This document shows, in pieces, positions 8,041-16,732 of a stretch of 64,000 nucleotides of DNA (position 1 is the stretch's first letter; each line of letters opens with the position of its first letter). Both the position numbers and the translations under genes were made by a program. Origin of the DNA: Austwickia sp. (GTDB lineage Bacteria > Actinomycetota > Actinomycetes > Actinomycetales > Dermatophilaceae); contig CP064985.1 of the NCBI GenBank assembly GCA_016699675.1, forward strand, positions 1,860,001 through 1,924,000. The letters run 5' to 3'. Under the pieces are notes generated by a model, which ran no database searches, was not told the origin of the DNA, and was given only the letters and a program-made list of their open reading frames with translations.

Positions 8041-10520
8041 AGGGCCGCGCTCGGCGGCACCTTGGCCGCGCGCCGCCCCGGGACCACCGACGCGAGCCAG
8101 CCGGCCGCCAGCGCCACCCCGGCGACCAGGGCCAACCGGTCCCACGGCACGGCGACCAGCACGTCCAGGCTGCGCCCGAGCAGGGCGTGCGAGCCCGCGA
8201 CGCCGTACCCGATCCCGCACGCGATCCCCAGCACCGTGCCCACCGCCGCGAGCACCAGCGCCTCGATCCCGAGCATGCCGCGCACCTGGCGGCGGGTGAC
8301 CCCAAGCGCGCGCAGCAGGCCGTTCTCCCGCGTCCGCTCCAGCACCGACAGGCCCAGGGTGTTGCCCACCCCGACCAGCGCGATGACCACGGCGACGCCG
8401 AGGAGCCCGGTGACGACGTACAGGAGCACGGCCAACACCTGATCCAGCTCCGCCCGCTGCGCCGCGGCGCCGTCCACCTGGACGCCTCTCTGCCCCGCGA
8501 CTGCCTCCCGGATCCGCTCGGTGGCCGCGACCTGGTCGACGCCGTCGGCGAAGCGGACCCAGTACTGCTCCGCCGCCGGCGTGGCCGGCCGGTCCCCGAG
8601 CGCCCGCTGCAGCGTGGCCAGCGTCGTCACCGGGGAGGCGTCGCCGCGGACGAGGGCGCGAACCTCGACGGTGCGCCCCGCGTCTCCCAGCGTGACGGTC
8701 GCTCCGTCGGCGACGCCGGCCTGCTCGCCCAGGAGCAGGACGCCGTCGGTGACCCCGGCGAAGGCCTGGGACCGCACCGTCGCCGCGGTCCCCTCGCCCA
8801 GTCCGAGCAGGGTCGACTCGGACAGCCGGCGACCGCCCGACGCCATGGCGACCTGCGCGGTCTGGGCGTGCCCGACGGCGGCGACGCCCTGGGTGCGGGC
8901 CACCTTGTCGCGGGCCTGGTCGGTCAGCCCGGCCGGGGCGTGCACCACGGCATCGATCGGCATGTGCCGGTCCAGTTCCGCGGTGACCGACCGCTGTGCG
9001 CTGGCCGCGCCCACGCTCATCAGCGTGATCAGAGTGACGCCGACGAACAGGGCGCTGGCGGTGGCGGCGGCGCGCGCGGGATTGCGCCGGGCGTTGTCGA
9101 CGGCGAGCCGGCCCGGGAGTCCGGCGGCCCGAGCCGGCAGGACCCCGAGAGCACGGGCCAGGGCGGGGGTGAGGAGCTGCCCCAGCAGCACGATCCCCAC
9201 CAGGGACGCCGCGCCGCCGGCCAGCCCGAGGAGCAGCTGGTGGTGCATCGCGCCGAGGACGAGAGCGCCCGTGCCGAGGAGCGTGAGCACGGCCCCGAAC
9301 GCCGTACGGACCATCCCCGCGCGCCGCGTTTCCCCCAGCCCGACCTCCGGGCGGAGGGCCGCCAGCGGGGCCACGCCGGTCGCGCGGCGGGCCGGCACCG
9401 CGGCCGCGGCGAGGGTGACGAGGACGCCGACGAGGAGCGGTACGGCGACGCCTGCGGGCGTCACGGCCACCCCGGCCAGCGGCATCGCGGTGCCCTGGGA
9501 CAACCGGACGAGCAGGGCGACGACGGCGTACCCGAGCGCCAACCCGGCCGCGCTGGCGGCCAGCGACATCAGCCACGCGTCGCGCAGGACGCCCCGGAAC
9601 ACCTGCCGACGGGTCGCCCCCACGCAGCGCAGCAGCGCCAGCGCCCGGACCTGCTGGGCCACGACGATCGCGAACGTGTTGGCGATGACGAGCGAGCTGA
9701 CCAGCACGGAGATGGCCGCGAACGCGAGGAACAGGCCCGTGATCGCGCCGCTGTCCCGGTCCATGTCCGACACGCGGGCGGCGATCTCGTCCGGTCCGGT
9801 GCGCACGGTCACCGCCGACGCCCCAGGGAGCGCTCGGGCGGCGGCGACGAGGGCGGCGGGGTCGGCGCCGGGCGCGGCGGAGACCAGCACGTCGTCGTAC
9901 GCGCCCGCCGCAGGCCGTCCCGCCCAGGCGAGCAGGTCGGCGTTGGCGCCGTACACGGTGGGCAGGCCCGCCCGGTCCGCGCCCGGTCCCGGCTGGATGA
10001 TCCCCACGACGCGCGCGGGGCGGCTCGACGGGGCCGCGGTCTGGGCCTGGGCCTGACCGCTGGCGGGCGGCGCCTGGAACCGCAGCTCCTGGCCGATCGC
10101 CACCCGGCGGGTCTCGGCCATGGCGGGGTTGACGGCCACCTCCCCGGGCGCGGCGGGCAGGCGGCCCGAGCGCAGCGTGCCGCCGCCGCTCGCCGGGTCC
10201 GGGATCGATTGGGCGGCGGCGGGGGCCACCTGCCCCGAGAGTTCCTGCGGCAGCACCGTGTTGACGAGCGGCCGGACGTCGGCGACGCCTTGGACGGTGC
10301 GCAGGGACTCGACGTACGAGCCGGGGACCGCATCGCCCGACCCGCCCGCGCCAGCAGGCTGCGGGGTGACGACGACGGCGGCGTCGCCGACCGAGGCGCC
10401 GGCCGCGCGTTCAATGGTGGCGCGCAGGGCGCCGCCGATGCCGAGGGCGGCGGCGACGAAGGCGACGCCGAGCAGTACGGCGACGGCGGCGGAGATCAGC
10501 CGCCTGGGCTGGGTGAGCAT
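8028..10520 (-). CDS. ABC transporter permease, FtsX/MacB-like
   Basis: 830 residues from the ATG at 10520, four bases after the stop of the ATPase gene; a longer upstream frame exists but would overlap that gene. The protein has an N-terminal membrane helix (RRLISAAVAVLLGVAFVAA), a large extracellular MacB-type domain, an FtsX three-helix block at about 270-390 (AISVLVSSLVIANTFAIVVA; CVGATRRQVFRGVLRDAWL), a second block in the middle, a second extracellular domain, and a last FtsX block (VALVGVGNTLGLSVLERTRE; ALGVTRRQVRGMLGIEALVL). This duplicated layout is typical of single-gene permeases that pair with a LolD-like ATPase and export antibiotics or peptides or assist envelope stress responses. 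It is the last gene of a kinase-regulator-ATPase-permease cluster. Confidence 0.88.
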   Translation of the reverse strand: MLTQPRRLISAAVAVLLGVAFVAAALGIGGALRATIERAAGASVGDAAVVVTPQPAGAGGSGDAVPGSYVESLRTVQGVADVRPLVNTVLPQELSGQVAPAAAQSIPDPASGGGTLRSGRLPAAPGEVAVNPAMAETRRVAIGQELRFQAPPASGQAQAQTAAPSSRPARVVGIIQPGPGADRAGLPTVYGANADLLAWAGRPAAGAYDDVLVSAAPGADPAALVAAARALPGASAVTVRTGPDEIAARVSDMDRDSGAITGLFLAFAAISVLVSSLVIANTFAIVVAQQVRALALLRCVGATRRQVFRGVLRDAWLMSLAASAAGLALGYAVVALLVRLSQGTAMPLAGVAVTPAGVAVPLLVGVLVTLAAAAVPARRATGVAPLAALRPEVGLGETRRAGMVRTAFGAVLTLLGTGALVLGAMHHQLLLGLAGGAASLVGIVLLGQLLTPALARALGVLPARAAGLPGRLAVDNARRNPARAAATASALFVGVTLITLMSVGAASAQRSVTAELDRHMPIDAVVHAPAGLTDQARDKVARTQGVAAVGHAQTAQVAMASGGRRLSESTLLGLGEGTAATVRSQAFAGVTDGVLLLGEQAGVADGATVTLGDAGRTVEVRALVRGDASPVTTLATLQRALGDRPATPAAEQYWVRFADGVDQVAATERIREAVAGQRGVQVDGAAAQRAELDQVLAVLLYVVTGLLGVAVVIALVGVGNTLGLSVLERTRENGLLRALGVTRRQVRGMLGIEALVLAAVGTVLGIACGIGYGVAGSHALLGRSLDVLVAVPWDRLALVAGVALAAGWLASVVPGRRAAKVPPSAALATE

Positions 10521-10524
10521 GGCC

Positions 10525-11310
10525 TCAGCCCCCGATTCGACGGGCGCCCGCGCGAACGCCCCCACCGGCGTCGCGGGTGCTGGTGTCGGCCACCACGCGG
10601 CCGTCGCCGAGGGTGAGGACGCGGTCGGCATACCCCGCCGCGGTGGCGTCATGGGTGACCATGACGACGGTCTGGCCCAGCTCGGCCACGCTGCGGGCCA
10701 GGAAGTCGAGGATCGCGTGGCCCGAGGCCGAGTCGAGGGCGCCGGTGGGCTCGTCGGCGAAGATCACGTCCGGCCGCGCGACCAGCGCGCGGGCGATCGC
10801 GACCCGCTGTTGCTGGCCGCCGGACAGCTCGGCGGGTCGGTGGGTGAGCCGGTCGCCGACGCCCAGGACCGAGACGACCTGGTCGAACCACGCCGGGTCC
10901 GGGCGTCGGCCCGCGAGTTTCAGCGGCAGCAGGATGTTCGCGCGGGCGTCGAGCGTGGGCATGAGGTTGAACGCCTGGAACACGAAGCCGACGCGGTCGC
11001 GGCGCAGGCGGGTGAGGGCGTCGTCGCTCAGCGCGGTGAGCTCGACGTCCCCGATCCAGGCGCGGCCGCTGGTGGCGTCGTCGAGCCCGGCCGCGACGTG
11101 CATCAGGGTCGACTTGCCCGAACCCGACGGGCCCATGATGGCCGTGAAGGCCCCCGCGACCAGGTCGACGGACACCGCGTCCAGCGCCGTGACCGCGGTG
11201 GAGCCGGTGCCGTAGGTCTTGGTGAGGTCCTGGGTGCGGACGGCGTACGTGCGCGTCGTCCGCGCCGAGCCGATCGCGTCCGGCGCCGTCTGATGTGGCG
11301 TGCCCAGCAT
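10525..11310 (-). CDS. ABC transporter ATPase, LolD/MacB type
   Basis: 261 residues with Walker A GPSGSGKSTLMH, the signature LSGGQQQRVAIARAL, Walker B VIFADEPTGALDS and a switch His in VMVTHDATAAGY. The Q-loop region FVFQAFNLMPTLDARANILL is the LolD/MacB form. It powers the permease encoded four bases downstream. Its promoter probably lies in the 166-base gap to the response-regulator gene, which contains an 18-bp perfect palindrome at 11402-11419. Confidence 0.92.
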   Translation of the reverse strand: MLGTPHQTAPDAIGSARTTRTYAVRTQDLTKTYGTGSTAVTALDAVSVDLVAGAFTAIMGPSGSGKSTLMHVAAGLDDATSGRAWIGDVELTALSDDALTRLRRDRVGFVFQAFNLMPTLDARANILLPLKLAGRRPDPAWFDQVVSVLGVGDRLTHRPAELSGGQQQRVAIARALVARPDVIFADEPTGALDSASGHAILDFLARSVAELGQTVVMVTHDATAAGYADRVLTLGDGRVVADTSTRDAGGGVRAGARRIGG

Positions 11311-11401
11311 GGTTCCCTCCGAGGGTCGTGGCGTTCGAGCTGGTCACGACGCTACGGAGCGGGCGGCTACGGCCGGATCGGGCGGCGGAATGATCCCGGG
11401 G

Positions 11402-11419
11402 GTACGACTGCAGTCGTAC
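11402..11419. promoter_or_regulatory. 18-bp perfect palindrome upstream of the ABC genes
   Basis: GTACGACTGCAGTCGTAC reads identically on both strands. It lies 92 bases upstream of the ATPase start and just downstream of the response-regulator gene, a sensible place for an operator bound by the dimeric LuxR-type regulator encoded next door (inference). Confidence 0.6.
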
Positions 11420-11476
11420 GCCGGGTCCGCGGGCGGGGTCGTATGCCGCGGCAGCGGCTGTCTGTCGGTGGGCGCG

Positions 11477-12160
11477 TCAGCGGGCGGGCTGGACCAGGCC
11501 GGTGTCGTACGCCAGCACCACCATCTGCACCCGGTCGCGCAGGTTGAGCTTGGCGAGGATGTGCCCGATGTGGGTCTTCACCGTCGCCTCGGCCAGGAAT
11601 AGCGTGGCCGCGATCTCGGCGTTGGTCAGGCCCCGACCCACCGCGGTGAGGACCTCGCGCTCGCGATCCGTCAGCGCGGCGAGCCGCTCGTCGGGGCTAC
11701 GCAGCGCGCTCACGTCGGCGGGCAGCGTCGGGACGAACCGTTCCAGCAGGCGCTTGGTCGCGCTCGGGGCCACCACCGCGTCGCCGCTGTGCACCGCCCG
11801 GATCGCGGTGAGCAGCTCCTCCGGCCCGGCGTCCTTGAGCAGGAACCCCGAGGCCCCGGCCTTGAGCGAGGCGAACACGTATTCGTCCAGGTCGAACGTG
11901 GTCAACACGAGGACCTTCGCGAGCGCCCCGGCGGCCACGATGCGACGGGTCGCCTCCACGCCGTCCATGACCGGCATCCGGATGTCCATCAGCACGACGT
12001 CGGCGGGCGGGTCGGCCGCCTCGACGTACGCGACCGCCGCCGCCCCGTCCCCGACCTCCCCGACCACGGTCATGTCGTCCTGGGCGTCGAGCACCATCCG
12101 GAACCCCGCCCGCACCAGCGCCTGGTCGTCAGCCAGTAGCAGCCGGATCGTCTCGCTCAC
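11477..12160 (-). CDS. LuxR/NarL-type response regulator
   Basis: 227 residues: a receiver domain with the acidic pair at 11-12 and phosphoacceptor Asp59 (VVLMDIRMPVMDG), Lys in FLLKDAGPEEL, then a C-terminal LuxR helix-turn-helix (LTDREREVLTAVGRGLTNAE, VKTHIGHILAKL). It overlaps the upstream kinase gene by ATGA, so the pair is a two-component system. The neighbouring ABC exporter is the likely regulon. Confidence 0.94.
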   Translation of the reverse strand: MSETIRLLLADDQALVRAGFRMVLDAQDDMTVVGEVGDGAAAVAYVEAADPPADVVLMDIRMPVMDGVEATRRIVAAGALAKVLVLTTFDLDEYVFASLKAGASGFLLKDAGPEELLTAIRAVHSGDAVVAPSATKRLLERFVPTLPADVSALRSPDERLAALTDREREVLTAVGRGLTNAEIAATLFLAEATVKTHIGHILAKLNLRDRVQMVVLAYDTGLVQPAR

Positions 12161-13383
12161 CGCGTCTCCTCCCGTGCTGGGATCGTGGCCAAGACCTCGA
12201 AGCCGCCCGCCATCCTGTCACGGGCGGTGAGCGTGCCGCCGTACGTCGTGATCCGCTCCCGCATCCCGACCAGCCCGTGCCCGTGGCCGTCGCCGGTGGC
12301 ATTCCCGCCGGAGCCCGGCCCCTCGTCGCGGACGGCGAGGGCGATCCCGTCGGGGCGGTGCTCGAGGGTGACGGCCACCGGTACGCCGTGCCCGGCGTGC
12401 TTGACGACGTTGGTGAGCGCCTCCTGCACGACCCGGTAGGCGGCCATCTCGGCGCCCTGCGCGAGCGGGGGATGGGCTGCGGGGTCGCCGAATTCGTCGT
12501 ACGTCGTGGGGAGCCCGGCGTGGTTCATCCGTGCGACCAGCTCGGGGAGTTGGGCGAGGCTGGCCTGGGGCGCGTACTCCGTCTCGGCCCCGTCCGACCG
12601 CAGCACCCCGACGAGGCGCCGCGTCTCGGCCAGCGCGTCCCGGGCGGTCTGCGCGATCGTGTCCAACGCCTGCGCGGCCGTGGCGGCGCGCCGCTCGGGG
12701 TCGGCACCGTGGGTGGCGGCGTACTTCGCCCCGTCCGCCTGCACGACGATCACGGACAGGTTGTGGGCCACGATGTCGTGCATCTCCCGGGCAATCCGGG
12801 ACCGTTCCTCCTGCGCGGCCAGCCTGGTGCGCTGGTCCCGCTCCCGTTCGAGGGCGTCGGCCCGCTCGCGCAGGGCCTCGACGTTGTGGCGGCGCTGCCT
12901 GGCCAACTCGCCGCTGACCCACGCGGCGGCCACGACCGCCAGGCAGAACATCGTCGTGAAGATGAGGCCGACGATGCGCTGGGGCAGCTCGAGCATGGTC
13001 GTGCTCCATCGCGGCCCGGCGGCGAGGGCCCCGAAGATCGCGATGCCGAGCCAGACGCGGTACCAGCGGTGCTTGCTGTAGGCGGCCACGGCGTACAGCA
13101 CGATGGGCACCACCACGCTTAGGGCGCTGAAGTGGTCCATGGTCAGCAGCAGGAACAGGTGGACCAGCACCGCGCACGCGGCCAAGACGTCGGGGTGCCG
13201 GCGGCGCCACAGCATCGGCACGAGGATCGCGGCCGCCAGCGGCAGGCCGGCGGCGCCCTGGACGGGCGAGTTGCCGTCACCGCTGGCGCCGATGAGCAGC
13301 AGCGGCATGACGACCAGCGCCCAAAAGGCATCGCCCGCCATGGGGTGGCGGGTGAACCAGTCCGGGATGTCGCGCAGCCTCAC
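12157..13383 (-). CDS. Membrane sensor histidine kinase (HisKA_3 type)
   Basis: 408 residues with about five or six N-terminal membrane helices and no large extracellular domain, a short coiled segment (LRERADALERERDQRTRLAA), the phosphoacceptor His202 in REMHDIVAHNLSVIV, and a HATPase domain with the N-box EALTNVVKHA and G-box VRDEGPGSGGN / HGLVGMRERI. This is the NarL/DesK-type intramembrane-sensing family that often monitors envelope stress or membrane-active drugs. It is the first gene of the kinase-regulator-ABC cluster. Confidence 0.93.
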   Translation of the reverse strand: MRLRDIPDWFTRHPMAGDAFWALVVMPLLLIGASGDGNSPVQGAAGLPLAAAILVPMLWRRRHPDVLAACAVLVHLFLLLTMDHFSALSVVVPIVLYAVAAYSKHRWYRVWLGIAIFGALAAGPRWSTTMLELPQRIVGLIFTTMFCLAVVAAAWVSGELARQRRHNVEALRERADALERERDQRTRLAAQEERSRIAREMHDIVAHNLSVIVVQADGAKYAATHGADPERRAATAAQALDTIAQTARDALAETRRLVGVLRSDGAETEYAPQASLAQLPELVARMNHAGLPTTYDEFGDPAAHPPLAQGAEMAAYRVVQEALTNVVKHAGHGVPVAVTLEHRPDGIALAVRDEGPGSGGNATGDGHGHGLVGMRERITTYGGTLTARDRMAGGFEVLATIPAREETR

Positions 13384-13482
13384 CCGCCCAGGCTAGGTCG
13401 CGGCGACCGCTGGGCGCGTCAGCCCGTCGGGCTTTCATCGGGCATTTCCCGAGCGCCACGACTCGGGAGGGACGGGGCCGGA

Positions 13483-14365
13483 TCAGCGCGCGGGGTAGAC
13501 GCCGAACGTCGCCAGCCAGTTCTGGACCACCGGGATGTCGACGCGCTGCAGGCCGTCGAGGTAGCGGCAGTTGTCCGTGTAGCCGTAGCTCGTGACGGTC
13601 ACCTGCACCTCGCCCGAGCTGTGCGTGTTGGTGGGGCTGTGGAACGTCGGCCCGCCGGAGTCGCCGAAGCAGGAGCCGCCGGTCCCCTTGTGGTCGTTCG
13701 GGTTGCCGTTGACCTGAAGGATCTGCGGGGTCAGCTTCTGCCCGGGGGCGAAGGCGTAGCGCCGGATCAGCGGGTACGACATCGGCTGCGGCTTCTGCGG
13801 CCCGGAGTCGGGCTTACGCACCTCGGTGCCGTAGCCCGACGATCTCGAAGAGCTGCTTGGCGAGCGTGTTCGGGGTGAACTGGTCGAGGTACCCGACGGG
13901 GGCCAGCTTGACCGGCGCGATGTTGACGGGCTTGTCGAGCACGACCACGCCCACGTCGTTCCAGTTGGCGCGGTCCGTGAAGTCGGAGTAGTTCGGGTGG
14001 GCGTGCGACGTGCCGGCCAGGTAGCCGCCCGCCTCGATTTCCGCGGCGGTGTAGCCCGCGTTGGCGTCGGCCGCCTTGGGCAGCGGCGACGGCGGCTGCT
14101 CGGCGATCACGCTATCGAAGGTGACCGCGGTCTTGCCGGTGGTGCCCGCCGTGCAGTGGGCGGCCGTGAGCAGCACGGTGGGGCTCACGAGGCTGGCGGT
14201 GCAGCGGTATCGGGCGCCCCCCTCGTAGAAGACAATGAGCCCGACGTTCGGGTGAGTATTGCCGTCCGGTTCGCCGCCGGTGATGGCGGTGGCGCTGAGG
14301 GCGCTGGCGCCCACCAGGCCTGCGGTGAGGGCGAACGCGGCGGTGGTACGTCGCAAGGAGTGCAC
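13483..14365 (-). pseudogene. Secreted trypsin-like serine protease, interrupted by a +1 frameshift
   Basis: The first part (13814-14365) has a signal peptide (RRTTAAFALTAGLVGASALS), a chymotrypsin-type mature N-terminus ITGG, the catalytic His70 in LLTAAHC and the Asp region NDVGVVVLD. It runs out of frame at EIVG. The second part (13483-13821) continues the same fold with the catalytic Ser in CFGDSGGP and the final helix PVVQNWLATFG. Removing one base from the CCC run at 13835-13837 joins them as EIVGYGTEVRKPDSG. The total is 883 bases, one over a codon multiple. If the shift is a sequence error this is a normal S1 protease; otherwise it makes an inactive fragment without the nucleophile. 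Confidence 0.85.
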
Positions 14366-14448
14366 GGAGTCCTCCGGATCATCTGCCAGGACAGGGGATG
14401 GCCCATCCCGCCGCCGGGCGCCGGGCTCGTCAAGCGGAATGCGAAAAG

Positions 14449-15025
14449 TCAGCCGAGGACCCAGCCGTTGGCGACGGCGACCCGGACCGCCTCGGCGCGG
14501 GTGCCCGTGGCGGTCTTGCCCATGGCCGCGGACAGGTGGTTGCGGACCGTTCCCTCGGACAGGTGCACGCGCCGCGCGATGACCGCCACCGTGGCGCCGT
14601 CCGCCGCGGCCTGCAGCACCTCGGCCTCCCGCGGTGTCAGCGGCGAGTCGCCCAGCACCAGACTGTCCGCTGCGAGCGCCGGGTCCACGACGCGCAGTCC
14701 GGCCATGATCCGCCGGACCGCCTCGGCCAGCTCGTCCGCCGGGGTGTCCTTGACCACGAACCCATTCGCCCCGCTAGCCATGGCCCGTTTCAGGAACCCC
14801 GGCCGCCCGAACGTCGTCACGATCAGCACTTCACCGCGGGCAGCGCCCGGCGCAGCTCGGCCGTCGCGGCCAGCCCATCCATCCCGGGCATGTCCACGTC
14901 CATGAGGACGATGTCGGGCGGTGGCGTGCAGGCGCGGCAGGCCGCGACCACCTCGTCGCCCCGGCCCACCTGGCCGACCACCTCCAGGTCGGACTCCAGC
15001 GAGAGCAGCGCCGCGAGCGCGCACG
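14449..15025 (-). pseudogene. LuxR-type response regulator remnant, N-terminus lost and one frameshift
   Basis: Receiver-domain sequence appears at ALAALLSLESDLEVVGQVGR and DIVLMDVDMPGMDGLAATAE, but the first beta strand and acidic pair (about 20 residues) are missing because the reading runs straight into a truncated permease gene. At 14828-14830 a base is missing: AVKC-stop should continue as VLIVTTFGRPGFLKRAMASG, which is found in another frame. The rest is a normal receiver end and LuxR helix-turn-helix (LTPREAEVLQAAADGATVAV, VRNHLSAAMGK). It is likely the old partner of a kinase deleted at the junction. Confidence 0.8.
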
Positions 15026-15688
15026 ATGTCGGCCATCTGGTCCAGCGGCATGAACAGGCCACCGAGGAACGCCATCAGGGCCATGGACGGGCCGATGATC
15101 TTCATCGCGTTGTCGGACACGAACAGATAGCCCATGAACAGCCCGAACGCCGCGAACACCGCCGAGCCGAGCCAGGTCACGAGGCCCGTCGCGAGCCACA
15201 GCTCGGCGGGCATCCGCACGCCGGTGGCGAGGCCCACCGCATAGACCGCCCCGACCGAGATGGCCCCGGTCACCATCCCGGCGAGGGCCTTCAGGGCGAT
15301 GTACGCCGTGGGCGACAGCGGGGTCAGCCGCAGCTGGCGGCTCCAACCGCTGGCGCGCTCCAGCGACACGGCGACCCCGGCCGACATCGTCGATACCAGG
15401 GCGCCGTACAGCGCCATCCCCGTCATGACGTTCGCGCCCACCGTCCCGCGGCCGTAGGGGATGTCGGCATACGCGCTGTTGCGACCCCACATCAGGAAGA
15501 AGAACACCGGCATGAGGACGGCGAAGATGAGCCCGCCGCGGTTTGCGCAGCACGCGCCGCGCCTCGATGCGCAGCAGGGTGGGGTTGAGGCCGCTTCGCC
15601 CCGGGGTGCGGCGGCTGACGTCGTACGTCGTCCCGGCCGCGGCCGCCGGTGGGAGCTGGTCGGTGGTCATGGTGGTCATGGTGATCAT
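15026..15688 (-). pseudogene. ABC-2 type permease remnant, C-terminus deleted and N-terminal frameshift
   Basis: The ATG at 15688 overlaps the ATPase stop. The first 45 codons (MITMTTMTTDQLPP ... IEARRVLRKPR) run out of frame; dropping one base of the TTT run at 15542-15544 restores RVLRNRGGLIFAVLMPVFFF and the normal ABC-2 membrane domain (LTPLSPTAYIALKALAGMVT; FAAFGLFMGYLFVSDNAMKI; FLGGLFMPLDQMADIVR). There, at about 15026, it is joined to response-regulator sequence; the last helices are gone. It would have worked with the ATPase encoded at 15685-16653. Confidence 0.8.
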
Positions 15689-16653
15689 CGGGCATCTCCA
15701 GTCAGGGCGAGGAAGGCGTCGTCGAGGCCACGCGTGGTGACCTCCGTGTCGCGGGCGAGTCCGTCCCGCAGCAGGGCGTAGGCCACCGCGTCGGAGTCGC
15801 CGGTGGTTACCAGGAGGGTCGACCCCCGGACGTCGAGCCCGCTGACGTCGAGGCCGGCAAGCACCCGCCGTACGGTCGTCATGCCCTCGTGCGGGTCCGG
15901 CGCGGTGAGCGCCGCGCGCACGGTGCGGCCCCCAACGGTCGCCCGGATCTGCGCCACCGTCCCGTCGGCGACGATGCGCCCGCGGGCCATGAGCACGATC
16001 CGGTCGGCGTACTCGTCCGCCTCCTCCAGGTAGTGCGTCGCGAACAGGACGGTCCGGCCGCGCTCGGCGTCGGCGTGGATGGACGACCAGAACCGCCGCC
16101 GCCCCTCGACATCCATGCCCGTGGTGGGCTCATCGAGGATGAGCAGCGCGGGGTCGCTGACCAGCGCCATTGCGAAGCGCAACCGCTGCTGCTCGCCGCC
16201 GGAGCACTTCGCGACCCGGCGGCGGGCGAGGTCGGCGATCCCGGCGCGGTCGAGCGCGTCCGCGGCCGCGATCGATTGGCTGAACAGGCTCGCGGTCAGC
16301 TCGACGGTGTCCAGCACCGTGAGGTCGGGCAGCAGCCCGCCGGTCTGCATCACCGCGGCCACGAGGCCCCGCTGCGCCGCGCGGCGGGGGGCCATCCCGA
16401 AGACCTCGACGGTGCCGGCGTCGGGGGCGCCGAGGCCGAGGATCGCGTCGATGGTCGTGGTCTTGCCGGCGCCGTTCGGGCCGAGGAAGGCGATGACCTC
16501 GCCGGGTCGTACGGTCAGGTCGATGCCGTCGACGGCCCGTACGGCGCCGAAGTCGCGCACGAGTCCGGAGAGGGCGATCGCCGGTACGCCGTGGCTGGCG
16601 GGGGTCTCGCCGGGGGCGCCGGTCGGGCGCCTGGTGGAGTGGATCGTCGTCAT
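15685..16653 (-). CDS. ABC-2 type transporter ATPase
   Basis: Start chosen at ATG 16653 (MTTIHSTRRPTG), because the longer frame from 16719 would begin inside an inverted repeat next to the upstream regulator. The 322-residue protein has Walker A GPNGAGKTTTIDAIL, a signature-like CSGGEQQRLRFAMAL (C replaces the usual L), Walker B LLILDEPTTGMD and switch His in FATHYLEEADEYAD: the DrrA/NatA-type exporter ATPase. Its permease gene, overlapping by ATGA, is broken, so this ATPase may have no functional partner. Confidence 0.9.
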   Translation of the reverse strand: MTTIHSTRRPTGAPGETPASHGVPAIALSGLVRDFGAVRAVDGIDLTVRPGEVIAFLGPNGAGKTTTIDAILGLGAPDAGTVEVFGMAPRRAAQRGLVAAVMQTGGLLPDLTVLDTVELTASLFSQSIAAADALDRAGIADLARRRVAKCSGGEQQRLRFAMALVSDPALLILDEPTTGMDVEGRRRFWSSIHADAERGRTVLFATHYLEEADEYADRIVLMARGRIVADGTVAQIRATVGGRTVRAALTAPDPHEGMTTVRRVLAGLDVSGLDVRGSTLLVTTGDSDAVAYALLRDGLARDTEVTTRGLDDAFLALTGDAR

Positions 16654-16711
16654 GGGTCCGACGATCCCGCCGCGGCGGCCCGCGACCCTCACTCCGATGT
16701 CACGACCTACC

Positions 16712-16732
16712 CCTGACATCCGTCATGTCAGG
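16712..16732. promoter_or_regulatory. Inverted repeat between response regulator and ABC ATPase genes
   Basis: CCTGACAT (16712-16719) and ATGTCAGG (16725-16732) flank CCGTC. A further half-site GATGTCA lies at about 16696-16702. The repeat covers the stop codon of the regulator gene (16728-16730) and sits about 60 bases upstream of the ATPase start, so it is a candidate operator for the adjacent regulator; a weak terminator is the alternative. Confidence 0.45.

Noticed and set aside
8187..10616. An 809-codon plus-strand frame opposite the MacB-like permease
   Set aside because: No recognisable domain, composition typical of an antisense frame; the permease has FtsX blocks and a coupled ATPase gene.
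14449..15513. A genuine permease-response-regulator fusion protein
   Set aside because: The open frame joins them only by translating about 200 bases of receiver-domain sequence in the wrong frame, so the receiver is destroyed; better explained as a scar.
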